The notes beneath the pieces are model-generated. The model had not been told where the DNA came from. It did no database searches and saw only the letters and a program-made list of their open reading frames with translations. 64,000 nt of DNA, from assembly GCA_000469685.2 (NCBI GenBank), contig LS997562.1:26136076-26200075 (forward strand), given 5' to 3'. Shown here piece after piece: positions 1 to 10,533 of this stretch (position 1 is the first letter of the stretch; every line of letters starts with the position of its first letter). A program made the translations under genes and the position numbers. The stretch comes from Haemonchus contortus (Eukaryota > Nematoda > Chromadorea > Rhabditida > Trichostrongylidae).

Positions 1-180
1 AGAATAACAGTCTATCGGAACTAGACACGTTTTTGACTTGGGTTATTCACGTAACCGCAGTATCCATGTAATGTCAGAGTTGAGGAAGATTATCATATCA
101 TCACTTAGAGGATATCATATCTTTCCAGCTTCCAATTTGAGTCCTCTTTTCACCAGAAAGGGTTGTTCATCTCAAACACA

Positions 181-193
181 TTATTCACTTTAG
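181..193 (+). promoter_or_regulatory. Possible spliced-leader trans-splice acceptor before the p66 start codon
   Basis: A T-rich tract ending CACTTTAG lies directly against the ATG at 194. In nematodes this arrangement commonly marks an SL1 trans-splice site, so the 5' UTR would be essentially absent. No spliced leader RNA gene is visible in the window. An ordinary cis acceptor with an upstream non-coding exon is the alternative. Confidence 0.45.
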
Positions 194-3100
194 ATGCCTA
201 ACGGTACTCCAACGAAAACAGTGGAATTCCCTGATGGCCAATTGTCACCTGCGTCGTTGCGACGTCGCAGTACTCGTGCCAGTGCGCTGAAAGCGCAAGA
301 GAAGATTAAACTCAAAGATGATGTCATTGTCACGGCAAACATGGATAGGGTACGTTATTAGTGAATAGCAAACGATTTGAGTCAGAATCTTGTCTTGAAT
401 AGTGCTCAAATTTTCTTGGCATGCGCGTTTTTGATAGTTGTTTCTATACGCTGTAATTTTGGCACACATAGAGCAGCAGATGTTTTTTAGTGGATACACT
501 AGTCTTCATTACGAGTCCTAATTTGGCAGCATTGCCTTATAGATGAAAATGTAGTTGGGGGAGCGGGTAGGCAGTGTGGGGAAGGGAGGGAGGGGGACAT
601 ATAACCGTGCTCATATAACAAGGAATCAACACGGTGCTACTTGTTAAACCGTGTTTTACTAGCACTGTATTGGAGATGGAGAGTAGGTGGTGAAAATGTA
701 GTTGGGAGGGGGGGGGGGGGCACCCATCCGAAGTTCAGTATATCAAGAAATGAACTCAGCCTAACGTGTTAGTCCTTGTTATATTAGCACTGTATCGGAT
801 GCGTAGAGGATGATGGGAAGCGACTCCCTTAGCTCTTTTATACGGTTTCAGCTAAGGAGATTTAGTTTCCCAAATAAGCCTAAGTAGGGTAGGAGCACCT
901 GCGTGGCTGGTATGATTACCTGCCGCAAAACAAAAGAAAAAAAAATAAGGAAAACTTGCCCACCGCGGTGCTCCCTCCCTACGAAAGCCCTTATTGAAAA
1001 CTGGCATGTCCTTGATATAACACGACATAACACGTTTCATTGACGTCATTGCTAGATATACTGAACTTCGGATGGTTGCCCCCCCCCCCTAAACAACATT
1101 TCCACCGAGTAGGATAGGCACTAGTCACGGGGATGTAGTTTTCAAACGAAACCTCAGGAGGGTAGGCGCACCGAGATAGGTGGGGAAACTACCTCGTGAG
1201 AAACGCCGAAATTTCGCCCACCCCGAGCTCCTTTCCTCCTGTGGCTTGATTAAAAATTTGCCACTGATCTCCCAAGGAATAACACGCAACACCGGTTCGA
1301 TTTCTCATTGTACTAACACTTTTACCCTCCGCCAACTACATTCTCACTGGAATTTATATAGCCGTCAATTGCGATCTATTGTTAGTACGCTTGCTCTAAG
1401 TCACAGTTTGGTAAAACAAAATGATTTAGGGAGATGTCGAGGAAAGTGGTGAAACGGTTCCCAAGAAGCGGCGGTTGCAAGTTGGATCCGGTTTCGACCA
1501 GTTCAGCCATAAATTTGGTCTGCGGGTAAGCTGAGTTTTGGTCGAATGGCCCACACTTACTTTGAAATACCTTACCTGTGCCAGTGCTCCGTCTTTTTTA
1601 TGCACATCATTTATTAATCTCTTTCTTATAGAACTAGAGGTAAAGATTGTCAGTTTCATTTTTAGAGGAAGTCATTATCCCAGGCACAATTTTTTGAAAG
1701 CGCGGTAGGAAAAAGAGCTTGAAGCTCTGAAAAAAAGCTCTGAATGACTACACAATACTGTAGATGCGATTGACGGATGTGCATTTGGGGGGAGGGGGGG
1801 GGGGGCTGCGCATAGTGGACAAGCGGTTCGTGGGAAGTGTGATAGATTTTGACGTAGTCGTGGCATAAATATGTGCGGTAGTTAAGTGGTTTGAAACCAG
1901 ATCGTCGCCCAAAATTGTTAACTTTTTGATACACCTATATATGCAGTAGAGGCTTTAACTAACGGCAGGTTTCGATAAAAGCAAACGGTAGCATTGAAAG
2001 TGATCCCATTAGGGAAGTGATGTTGTTCAACCTTCATCGTATACTTACATTCGAATCAGTTGCAGAAAAAGAGTATGTTCAGGGTTTCAAGGTTTGTTTT
2101 TTCGCGGCTTAACAATTTATTGACCCAGCTCCTTTTTTTTCGTGTTTTTCATATTAAGAGACACCGAATCAACGTATACTTCGATAATAATTGCTTTTGG
2201 CGCGAAATTACGCTGGGTGGTAGGCGGGGTACTTTTTTCATCAACCTTCTCATAGATTTACTGCAAGCAATTCGCTATACAATTGCGAGAGCAAGCGGTA
2301 CGGGTTGCTGTGACTGTATTGTGATATGACTTGCGAGCCTGCCCTCCAGGAATGATCACAATTTCTGGGCTCTGTTCCTAGTTCTTGAGCATCCTTTCCT
2401 GATGATTTGGTATAAGGAACCAGTAAAGGAAGCCACACGGATATCAGTTTGTGATTTACCCAGTTTGTTACTACCATTGGGATGTTAGGCCTAAATTACC
2501 GCCATCTTCGAGCGGGCTTTCCTATGCGCACTCACTTCCGTTCCGTCAGCCGCTTATTGGTGAATTCTAGTAATTTGGAAATGAAATGCGCTCGCAACAA
2601 TCCAGCAAAGTGAAAATAAGCCATTTATACGGATTTATCAGGAGTAACATGATCGTTCATCGAGATCGACGTTGACAGTATGCGAACATGAAGACTAACC
2701 GGCAAAGCCTCACCTCTCCTTTGGTCATTACTGCGCGTCTAGTCTAGTTGTCGTATTTTCATATTATCGTACATAGAATTTTCTCATAGCTTTACTGATT
2801 TCTTCTTGTTTCGGCGCAGAGGTTTCCAAAATAGAAACGAGTGCTGTAGTTGAAGATTGTAGCAGAAAATGTTGCGATCATACTAGCTTCTACAATCCGC
2901 ATTTTTACTACTTGTTTAATGGATGTAATTAGATTTTATATCTTTAAGGAGCAAGAAGGAAATGTTTATCCTCTGACGGATGAAAGCGAAGTGTCATCCC
3001 TACATGACAGTGAAATCTTGACGCTGAAAGCAAGCTATGACAAGGTGACTCTTTCCATTTTTTTCAGTGATGATTCTTGTTTTTCGCATTTCTTAGGAAC

Positions 3101-6100
3101 GTGGCTTTTCATTGTCTTGCGAACTGTTATCTTATTTGACTCCTTGGACGTAGCAATTTATTTGGATTCGTAGCTTCATCGTCGACACGTTGGTAATGTG
3201 CAGCAGTGAGGAAACACGAACTGTTCATGATAGCTTTAGTTCTAACTGCTGCTTTTTAGATTGCCATATCGGATAATTTTTGGTTTACTGACTCGAGTCC
3301 CATTTGATACCTGATTTTGCTCTCACGGTGGCAAATGGTCAAACTGAGGATAAGGATAAGGAATGAGGATATTACGTAATGTCTATTTTTAGTTGGTGAG
3401 CAAAGAGCTCACTTCGGAGCAGCGACATGAGCGAGCTCTTATGATCAAACAATGTGAAGCAGAGTTACGATTAGAGGAAGCGAAACTAATGATGCTGAAG
3501 AAAGTCAAAGCAAGTCAGATGCTGGCCAATCAAAAGGTTTGTTTTGTGTTTTGTTGTTGTTCCTGCAAATGAACCAAATTGACATTTTTGGGTTTAATTT
3601 TCAATGTAGATAGGGGTTCGCCAAAAATTTCTTTGCATGTATTCATTCATGTTGCGGTATGGATGGTAATTTTTGCGTTTTGTGTCGATTCAAATATCTT
3701 GCGGCATCTCGGCTCTGCTTTGCCTTGTTTGCAGTTGAGTGCCATATCTGTTGTACATCAACGCTTTATGACTGCTTTTTATGATTATAAGAACTGCATT
3801 CCGAAATCTTGCCATTCCAACTGGTCACAGTATCTGCAAAAATTGATTGCTGTCGTTTAAAAACGATAGATATTCATTTCCTAAGTTCGGTTACCTTTTA
3901 TAAGTTGTCAGAATCGATTTCCAGCAGCTTCAAAGCTACTGCCTCTATGCGATTCTCTGCGTTTTCAGTTCCGCTTTTTAAAAGCGTAACTGAGTAGGAA
4001 GAGGACACTCCTTGTTGAATTCAGTCTCATCTTAAGGTGATCAGAATCAGCAAAAAATTGTTAATTTCTGGTTAAATGTACTTGCCAGAATCAGAGCATC
4101 TTGGCAAGATTGTCCGAGTAGATAAATTCCAGTTATGGCTTTCTCTTCGTAAGTTCGCCTTTGGTTCGAGGTTCCCGTTGAGCTCGCTATTGTTTCGTTT
4201 TGCTTTCCTTTCTTGTTTTGAAGATTCCGTCTACCTGAAATGTTCAATTAAAGTGGCTTTGGTAATGTCTCAGTACTTTTGCTAATATAGGTATTTGCTT
4301 TTTTGTAATTAGTTGCATTGTAAAAAGAGGTCTTAGAATTCTGAAGCGCGTCGGAGTGAAAAGATTTATAAGGAAATTAAAGATGGTCAGTGGTGATTAT
4401 TAGGTGGTACTGTCAGCTGGAATGATTTAGAGTTAACGTTCATAGTTTCCGATCACGAAGAAATTTTCAAAATAGTCCCTCAGGATTGATAGGTCTGAAA
4501 CAAAAGATTCGGAATACTTTATTTATTCAAGATACTTGGCATAATTTGGATCTTTTTTTTTGGCACAGTGTTATGCTCCAAATGATACTTTGGGTTCATT
4601 GTGATCATTTTCAGCTTCATGAGGCCAAGAAGGGAGTAGCTCATATGTCTCTCAATAACACCGGTGGTGCATACAAACCACTTGTGGCACCGCCCTTGAA
4701 CAAAAGCGGCTCCACTAATGGAAAGAGTAAGTGTTTTCATTTTGCTCGTCAGTTTTTATTTCCCGTAGTTTTTCTCCTCGGAAAAAAAAATAGGTATAGC
4801 TACCTTCTTGCATTTCTGTAAATATGGCATGTGCAGCTTACTTGCAATTTGGCAGTTCAAGCATTTAAGTGGGATTATCTGAAACCTTAAGAAGAAAAGA
4901 TAAGTTCTTTGGGTGTTAGAGTTTCTGGTTGTGATTAGGAAAATATTCGTCTCAAAAGCAAGACTACTATGGGCTATCAGATTTTTATAAGTAGATGTCA
5001 GAGCACATGCGGCTGAAAGAAAATTGTGGTATTGGTACAAGTTCGGTTTGATGTGATTAGATAGTTGATTCGTTGCTTTTCCGTGAGTGTTCTCGAGGTT
5101 ACAACAAGTGGGTGTGACCTGCGGCACACGAGTGTGCCAGGTGGAAATTCAATTACTCTAGTATATTTTAGAGAAGATAGGGGAAGTTTTCTGTCAAGAA
5201 TAAGCTTAGCCTCCTTCAACTGGAGTTTTTCGAACAACCTTCTCCTTTTCCTGTAGCTCTGAACGACCACAGCTATGCAATTGTGGATCTATTCAGCTTT
5301 GTAAAATTTCCTATGGGGGAAGGTTTGTCCAGGATTCGCTTTAGGGTAGTATTTTTACCCTTTGTTACAGTATACGAGAAATTATCAACGTTAGCTCTGA
5401 TAGCAGGCAGACAACTGCTTATGAGGAGCGCTTTTGTTGATAGTATTAGCTTTTCCTGCTCAATTTATACCTAACAAAAAATTAAGAATGAGAGAAATAT
5501 ATAGAAAAACTGTGGAGTTCGCATTATTCGTATGAGTAGCCTACCTTTGCTCGTGAAGCACTGACAGCCTGCATCATTCCAATGAGCTGAGAATATTTGG
5601 TTCTATGAGTAGAACACGACCTGAATAATTCTTCGTGATCGGATCGACGATTTCTTAGATTGATAGGAAATTGTACATGATCCCAAGTTAAGGGATTCAT
5701 GTACCCCTGAGGTCTGTTACTAGAACCATCATCATTCATCATCGAAAACCGCTTAAAGTTCTCACAAAGTCTTTGGATGTTTTGAATACCACTTAATCAG
5801 TTGTAGTGAGAAGCTGATTGGGCTTTTATACGTTAACAATGACATCTCAGGGGGTATACGAATCCCACAAATTGGAGTCACGTACAATCCCCTATCAATC
5901 TAGGAAAACTAGTTCCTGTCTGTCTATAGTGAACGAAAATAAACCTGACAGGAGTTTGTTTTAATATTGAAAGAATAAAATGCTCAGCTGTTGAAGATTA
6001 TTCATCTTTCCCATAGCGAATGACAGATGCTTTTCTTCATATCGTCTCTTCTGGATGTCGCCCAGGTCAACCGAACCTTCCTCTCTTTGCTACTTGTAGT

Positions 6101-9100
6101 CACGTAGACGCACTGCACGAATGGGAACAAATCATTTTTTTTCTGTCTTCGAATCCTTTCAAATCGCGTCTAGCAAAGCACCTATATTTGGAGTTTTCCC
6201 CTTCAAAGAAGTATTCACATCCTGAGTCGTTCAACTAACCGCCCTCAAAGAATGTTCAAGCTCATTGGCAATCACTGCGACAGAAAACGTTCGCAAAGAA
6301 AGCCTTTTGATTACATCTAAAGTACGATTTTCACTGATCAACGGATTTTTATTTAGTACCTACAGGATGGAGTACTTAACAAGGTGTTTATTACAAGATG
6401 ATGTTCTGGTTGCGGCCATAGGAAAGTTTTAGTTGGTTGCTAACTGGTGAGATTCCTTTTTTAGGTACAAATTCGGCATCGCGAACGAATCCTGTTTTAG
6501 GACTGGCCGGTTTGACGACTCAGCAACAACAGGAGGTAGAAAAAAAATATTTTCGATTGCACGTTGGGCGTCATTACTGTGACACTGGACATGTGAATTC
6601 CCATATTTAGAATGATTTTTCAGCTTCTCCGCAGTGCACAGGCCAACCCTGCTGCTTTGCAAGCTTTACTCATGCAGGCCGCGAAGAATGGGCAGTCACC
6701 AGCACAGGCACTTGCAGCGCTATTCGCGAATCACGCTTCCACCTCGTCGCATGTTGTTTCTGTAGCTCAACAGTTGAAAGAACAACGCGCGAAAGAGGAG
6801 CTACTCCTTAAGGAACAGGCAGCAGCAGCCACACAGGCGAACACTGCTGCACAACAGGTAAAGATGAACAGGCGAAGTCAGATTTATAGGAGAACTGTTA
6901 CACGTACACATGGTGATTGTCCAGGCAAAACTGCTGGCAGCACAAACTCCCCAGCAACGCGCCGCCACCGCAAGGCAGGCCTTCCGAATGCAAGCCGATA
7001 AGCAACTTATGCAGGTTCGTGGTGCTACAATATCTGAAATTGGTCCAAAGTCATCAAACTTCAGCAAATCTCCGCTCCAAAAACGCCTCCAACCGATTTG
7101 TTTTTCATTCCGAACGGCTCGCAACCAGATTTTTGCTACCTCGTCGGCCTAGATCTCGTCGTTCAACGGGTGCTCAAAGACAAGAATGTATACAGGTGAG
7201 GGAAATATTGATATAATCACCATATTGTTGTGTCGTCCAGTTGCCATTCACTTTCGATTGGAGAGAATGAGCAATCGTGCCTTTCCTTCACTTCTCCGTG
7301 TCACTTTCCAGTTTTTTTTATATTACTGCTTGTTGGTTTTACTTCAGGTTTTAATATCTGAATTAACATAACTTAATAACTTAACGAATTTCAGGTCTGT
7401 CACTGAGGGACCGTACGAATGCGAGGAGTGCGGCACAGATTTTACGCCTTCGTGGAAGGCTATTGGCACGTCATTCTCGGATATGCACCTGTACTGCGAA
7501 CAGTGTGTACGCACCGCTCAGAAACGCAAGATTCGAACGGATCACTCTAATGTGTTAAAGAAGGCCTACAATAAGATAAACAGCCAAGAAAAGGTTCATC
7601 TTTGACCATACCTTTTTTCTGACTTATTATGCTATTTCGATATAAAATTCTTGGGTCTGCATATTTTTGAGTTTAGTTCAGAATGCAGTAGTTTGTTAGC
7701 TGTGGCATAGCTATAGTCACATCCCGTATTCGATGGTTCGGTGTTCATAATTCTATTACCTACCTCTTTCCAGGAGTTCGAAAAGCAAATAGCCGACGGT
7801 AAGCTAGAGGCGGCCCTTGCTGCTGCTGCGCAGGCGCACGCAGCAGCAGCCGCTGCAGCGGCAGCCTCGTCAGCCTCCATTGCCTCAACCAGTCAAGCGC
7901 AAAACTTGAGTACAAAACCTAATCCATTACAAGGGACACCGCAACGTAGCGGGACCAGTACACCAACATTGCGGAAGGCAGCTACCCCGGTGAGAAATTG
8001 CTATACTCTTCCACTGTCCTAGTTTTTATAACATCAGAATAATTGTTTGAGGTACCACCTTCCACGACCCCACTTTCGAAAGTTGGTGCGACATCTTCAG
8101 GCACGACTTCTAATCCTCCATCCCTGAAGAAATCGAGTAGTGCTCCTGGATTGAATATGGTGAATTTTGTTGAAGTTTTGGTCTATTCATAAGTACTTTC
8201 TCGTATCCACTTGGAAGGGAAGCTTGAGCAGTTCCTAAGGCTACAGTTTTTACCTTTTTCCATATTTTTTGACATGGTGCACTCACGAAAATAATTCTCA
8301 GTGCTTCTTGCATGCTACACATGCTTAACACTGTAACCTTCACTTCGAAGGCTCGAAGGCAGCTCTCCATAATAATAATGATGAACATAATAATCCTCGT
8401 TTAACCCCAACAACTTGTATTCCCAACATATCTTTACCGAATGACTAGGAAAAATCTTATTCGCAAATGACATCAACTGCATGGTTTTTCTGGCCAGGTG
8501 CCCCAGGGGTCTGGAATGTATTTATTTGCGTGCATTAAGGTAATAGTGGGCCATCGGTAATGAATGTTTAGTGTTAATTTTGTCTCACTTCTTCTAAAAC
8601 TAGGGCGGTATGTATTATAGCGGTATTCACTCGTGTCATTATAAGAAATCCTGCCGGTAGTTTCGTAAGTGCACCAATGCTCACGAAATCTGAATTATTA
8701 TTTTGATCAATCAAGCAAATTTATGATGCTTTTCACCTCACCTATTTTCCGAGTATCTGTTGGGAGATTTTAGGCAGCAATGCAACAGCAAATGGCGGCT
8801 ATGCAACAGTTAGTTCGCGCAAATCCAATGATGGCGATGGCAGCCACTCAGATGGCGGGTGCTGCCGCTGCTGGCAATCCTATGGCAAGCATGATGCAAC
8901 AGGTGGGCAGTGAGAACGAAAATAGCCTCATTAGTCCAGCACTGATGTAAAATTTCGTTACATTGTAACATATTTTTCAGATGTGGAATCCAATGATGTT
9001 GCAGGCGGCTGCTACTCAAATGCGCTTGCAGCAACAACAAGCGCAACAGCAGGTATTTCTTGACATCTGAACTCGTTGCTATATATCATGCTGTCTTGTA

Positions 9101-10533
9101 ATTTACCATTTTTTAAAGACTTTGTGGAGAGTCAAGGGGTATTAATAACCAGTAGTTACTGTCTTTATTTACCTTACTGATCAAGGACTTGCTTCCATTT
9201 ACTTCCCAGTCTGTGCTTTGATGTCCTAGGAACGCTGGCGCATGCTGTCGAAGGTTAGGCCTGGTACGCGAGACCTCGAAAACCGCGGCAATCCATTGGG
9301 GCAGTCCTTAACAAGAGTAACAACATAGAGTAACACGTATGGAGCAATTCCTACCTGGGCTGATTCTGGGTTCGCGCGGCAAATTGCGCGGCGAAATTCG
9401 CGATGATTCAAACAACTACTGCGCCCATCATTGGGGTCCAAATTTGAAATAAAGAAGGTAAGTAGGATTGTCCGACCCTACTAAAGTACTCTATTTAAGT
9501 TTGTGCCCCAATGATAGGCGCAGGAGTTGTTTTATCATCGCGAATTTCGCCGCGCAATTTGCCGCGCGCACCCGGAATCGCACGAATCGCACGTCCCCCA
9601 TGTCTGCTTTGTAAGGAATAGAGTTGCCATAAAGCGGAATGGCCGTGCTTTGTCAATCTGCTTTATGTCTTTCTCGTTTCACCCCACCCCCTTCTAAAGT
9701 TTGGGCCACAGAATCCGACCAGTATCTTATGTGGCTTACGCTGTTGTCTTGTTTAGTGAGGCGATTTCTGGTACCACCTCGTGGCCATATAAGTTACATA
9801 GTGAAAACAATTTTTTCGAGTTTATTATATAGTCTTCTGGTAAGTTGAGTTAGAGGTTCATTGCATTCATGTGACTTCGTTCGTTTAACAAAGTCGGTAC
9901 TATAAAATTCTCGTTATAAATCTGTGGCTTTCCATTTCCGCAGAGCAATCATTCTGATAATTTCTAAGTTCTCTAACTATCGACTTCCAAGTTGTGGCAT
10001 TTAATACAAACTTTTTGCGCTTCGGTCTTCCTTTGTAATACACTTTATGTTCCAGGCAAGTCAACCAAATATGGCAATGACAATGCTCGCGCAAGCTGTA
10101 CAGCATGCACAGTCATCTGGACTAAGTGGTCAGAACAACAACGCCATTGCTCAACTAGGTATCCCAATTCTTCCTTCGAGTGCTTAGTTTCCGTGCAGCA
10201 AATCGAAGTGATCCTTTTGTTCATTGGTCCTTCTTGGGAGAGAAATTCATTTGTTAGCAGGCATTATATGATATATTCCATGCGGGAACTCAGGCTATAG
10301 TATAGCATTTTCAAGATGCATTGTCACGCCTTTCAGCTTGAGTTGAAGGAGGGAGATCCTTTTCTTCCCAATAATCTGAAGGATAGTTCATTTTTCGCTG
10401 TTTCCAACTGAAGACCTTTTCAGCTGCTGCAGCTGCAATGAATCCCGCACTGATGAACAATCCTCAATTGCTACGACAAATCCAGCAAATGCAGAGCCGT
10501 GGACTGATTGAATCGCTGCAAAGGAAGAAGTAA
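194..10533 (+). CDS. dcp-66: p66-type NuRD subunit with GATA zinc finger (GATAD2/dcp-66 homologue), 16 exons
   Basis: This is a nuclear co-repressor subunit. In known family members p66 links MBD proteins to the Mi-2/HDAC remodelling-deacetylase complex and binds histone tails. I read the exons as 194-349, 1430-1525, 2949-3044, 3393-3536, 4615-4726, 6465-6535, 6624-6857, 6925-7014, 7065-7195, 7395-7593, 7774-7989, 8052-8159, 8774-8902, 8981-9052, 10056-10158 and 10424-10533. All junctions are GT-AG and in phase, giving 688 codons. Residues 1-52 are basic and serine/threonine-rich. PKKRR (about 63-67) may be a nuclear signal. Residues 117-164 match the CR1 coiled coil. Residues 334-377 include YLVGLDLVVQRVL, the conserved segment before the finger. 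Residues 378-443 carry the zinc finger. The C-terminal third is Ala/Gln/Met-rich low complexity. The weakest calls are exon 3, whose acceptor is TTTAAG, and the 50-base intron 8. The family assignment is strong; the symbol rests on homology only. Confidence 0.88.
691..1105. repeat. Palindromic MITE-like element with G-run termini (p66 intron 1)
   Basis: The 24-base segment 721-744 is repeated inverted at 1055-1078 with one mismatch. The arms continue outward into a run of 13 G (708-720) on the left and 11 C (1079-1089) on the right, then into a diverged GTAGTT/AACAAC block. The interior has no coding signal. The rest of intron 1 shows diverged fragments of similar composition. Confidence 0.6.
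1526..2948 (+). other. p66 intron 2
   Basis: I see no conserved coding segment here. A 12-base G run lies at 1794-1805. In another frame, 2822-2845 could encode eight residues as a micro-exon in phase 0 (donor GTAGTT), but nothing else supports it. Confidence 0.4.
3393..3536 (+). other. p66 exon 4: CR1 coiled-coil (MBD-binding) region
   Basis: The exon encodes 48 residues with heptad-like Leu/Ala/Met spacing and strong charge, including ERALMIKQCEAELRLEEAKL followed by MMLKKVKASQ. In the p66 family this CR1 helix pairs with a helix of MBD2/3 to dock the remodelling module. The acceptor is TTTTTAG and the donor is AAG|GTTTGT. It is in phase 0 on both sides and could be skipped without a frameshift. 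Confidence 0.85.
3537..4614 (+). other. p66 intron 4
   Basis: The sequence is T-rich with several short open frames and no recognisable domain or repeat. Confidence 0.4.
4727..6464 (+). other. p66 intron 5
   Basis: This long intron has a strong donor (GTAAGT) and a TTTTTTAG acceptor. The open frames on both strands are short, and I recognise no domain or repeat. Confidence 0.4.
7395..7593 (+). other. p66 exon 10: CR2 GATA-type zinc finger
   Basis: The ligands CEEC and CEQC (residues 386/389 and 411/414) give the spacing C-X2-C-X21-C-X2-C. TDFTPSW after the first pair and the basic tail KRKIRTDHSNVLKKAYNKIN match the p66 CR2 family. That family binds histone tails and helps localise the complex; it is not a classical DNA-binding GATA finger. 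The X21 gap is longer than the 17 residues I recall for vertebrate p66, so the finger loop appears expanded by about four residues. Confidence 0.85.
9362..9580. repeat. Palindromic MITE, family 1 copy A (p66 intron 14)
   Basis: The left arm (from GGGTTCGCGCGGCAAATT at 9368) and the right arm (ending near 9578) are complementary over about 90 bases each, with few mismatches and a short centre. A related copy at 43497-43740 shares the CGGCAAATTGCGCGGCGAAA core and the CAAATTTGAA-TAAAG centre. It is non-coding. No clear target duplication was found. Confidence 0.7.

Noticed and set aside
2850..3173. 107-codon plus frame starting at 2850
   Set aside because: Only its middle part (2949-3044) is a p66 exon; the rest reads through introns.
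6910..7152. Continuous frame through p66 exon 8 and onward
   Set aside because: It loses the conserved YLVGLDLVV segment and stops before the finger. Removal of a 50-base intron restores the family match.
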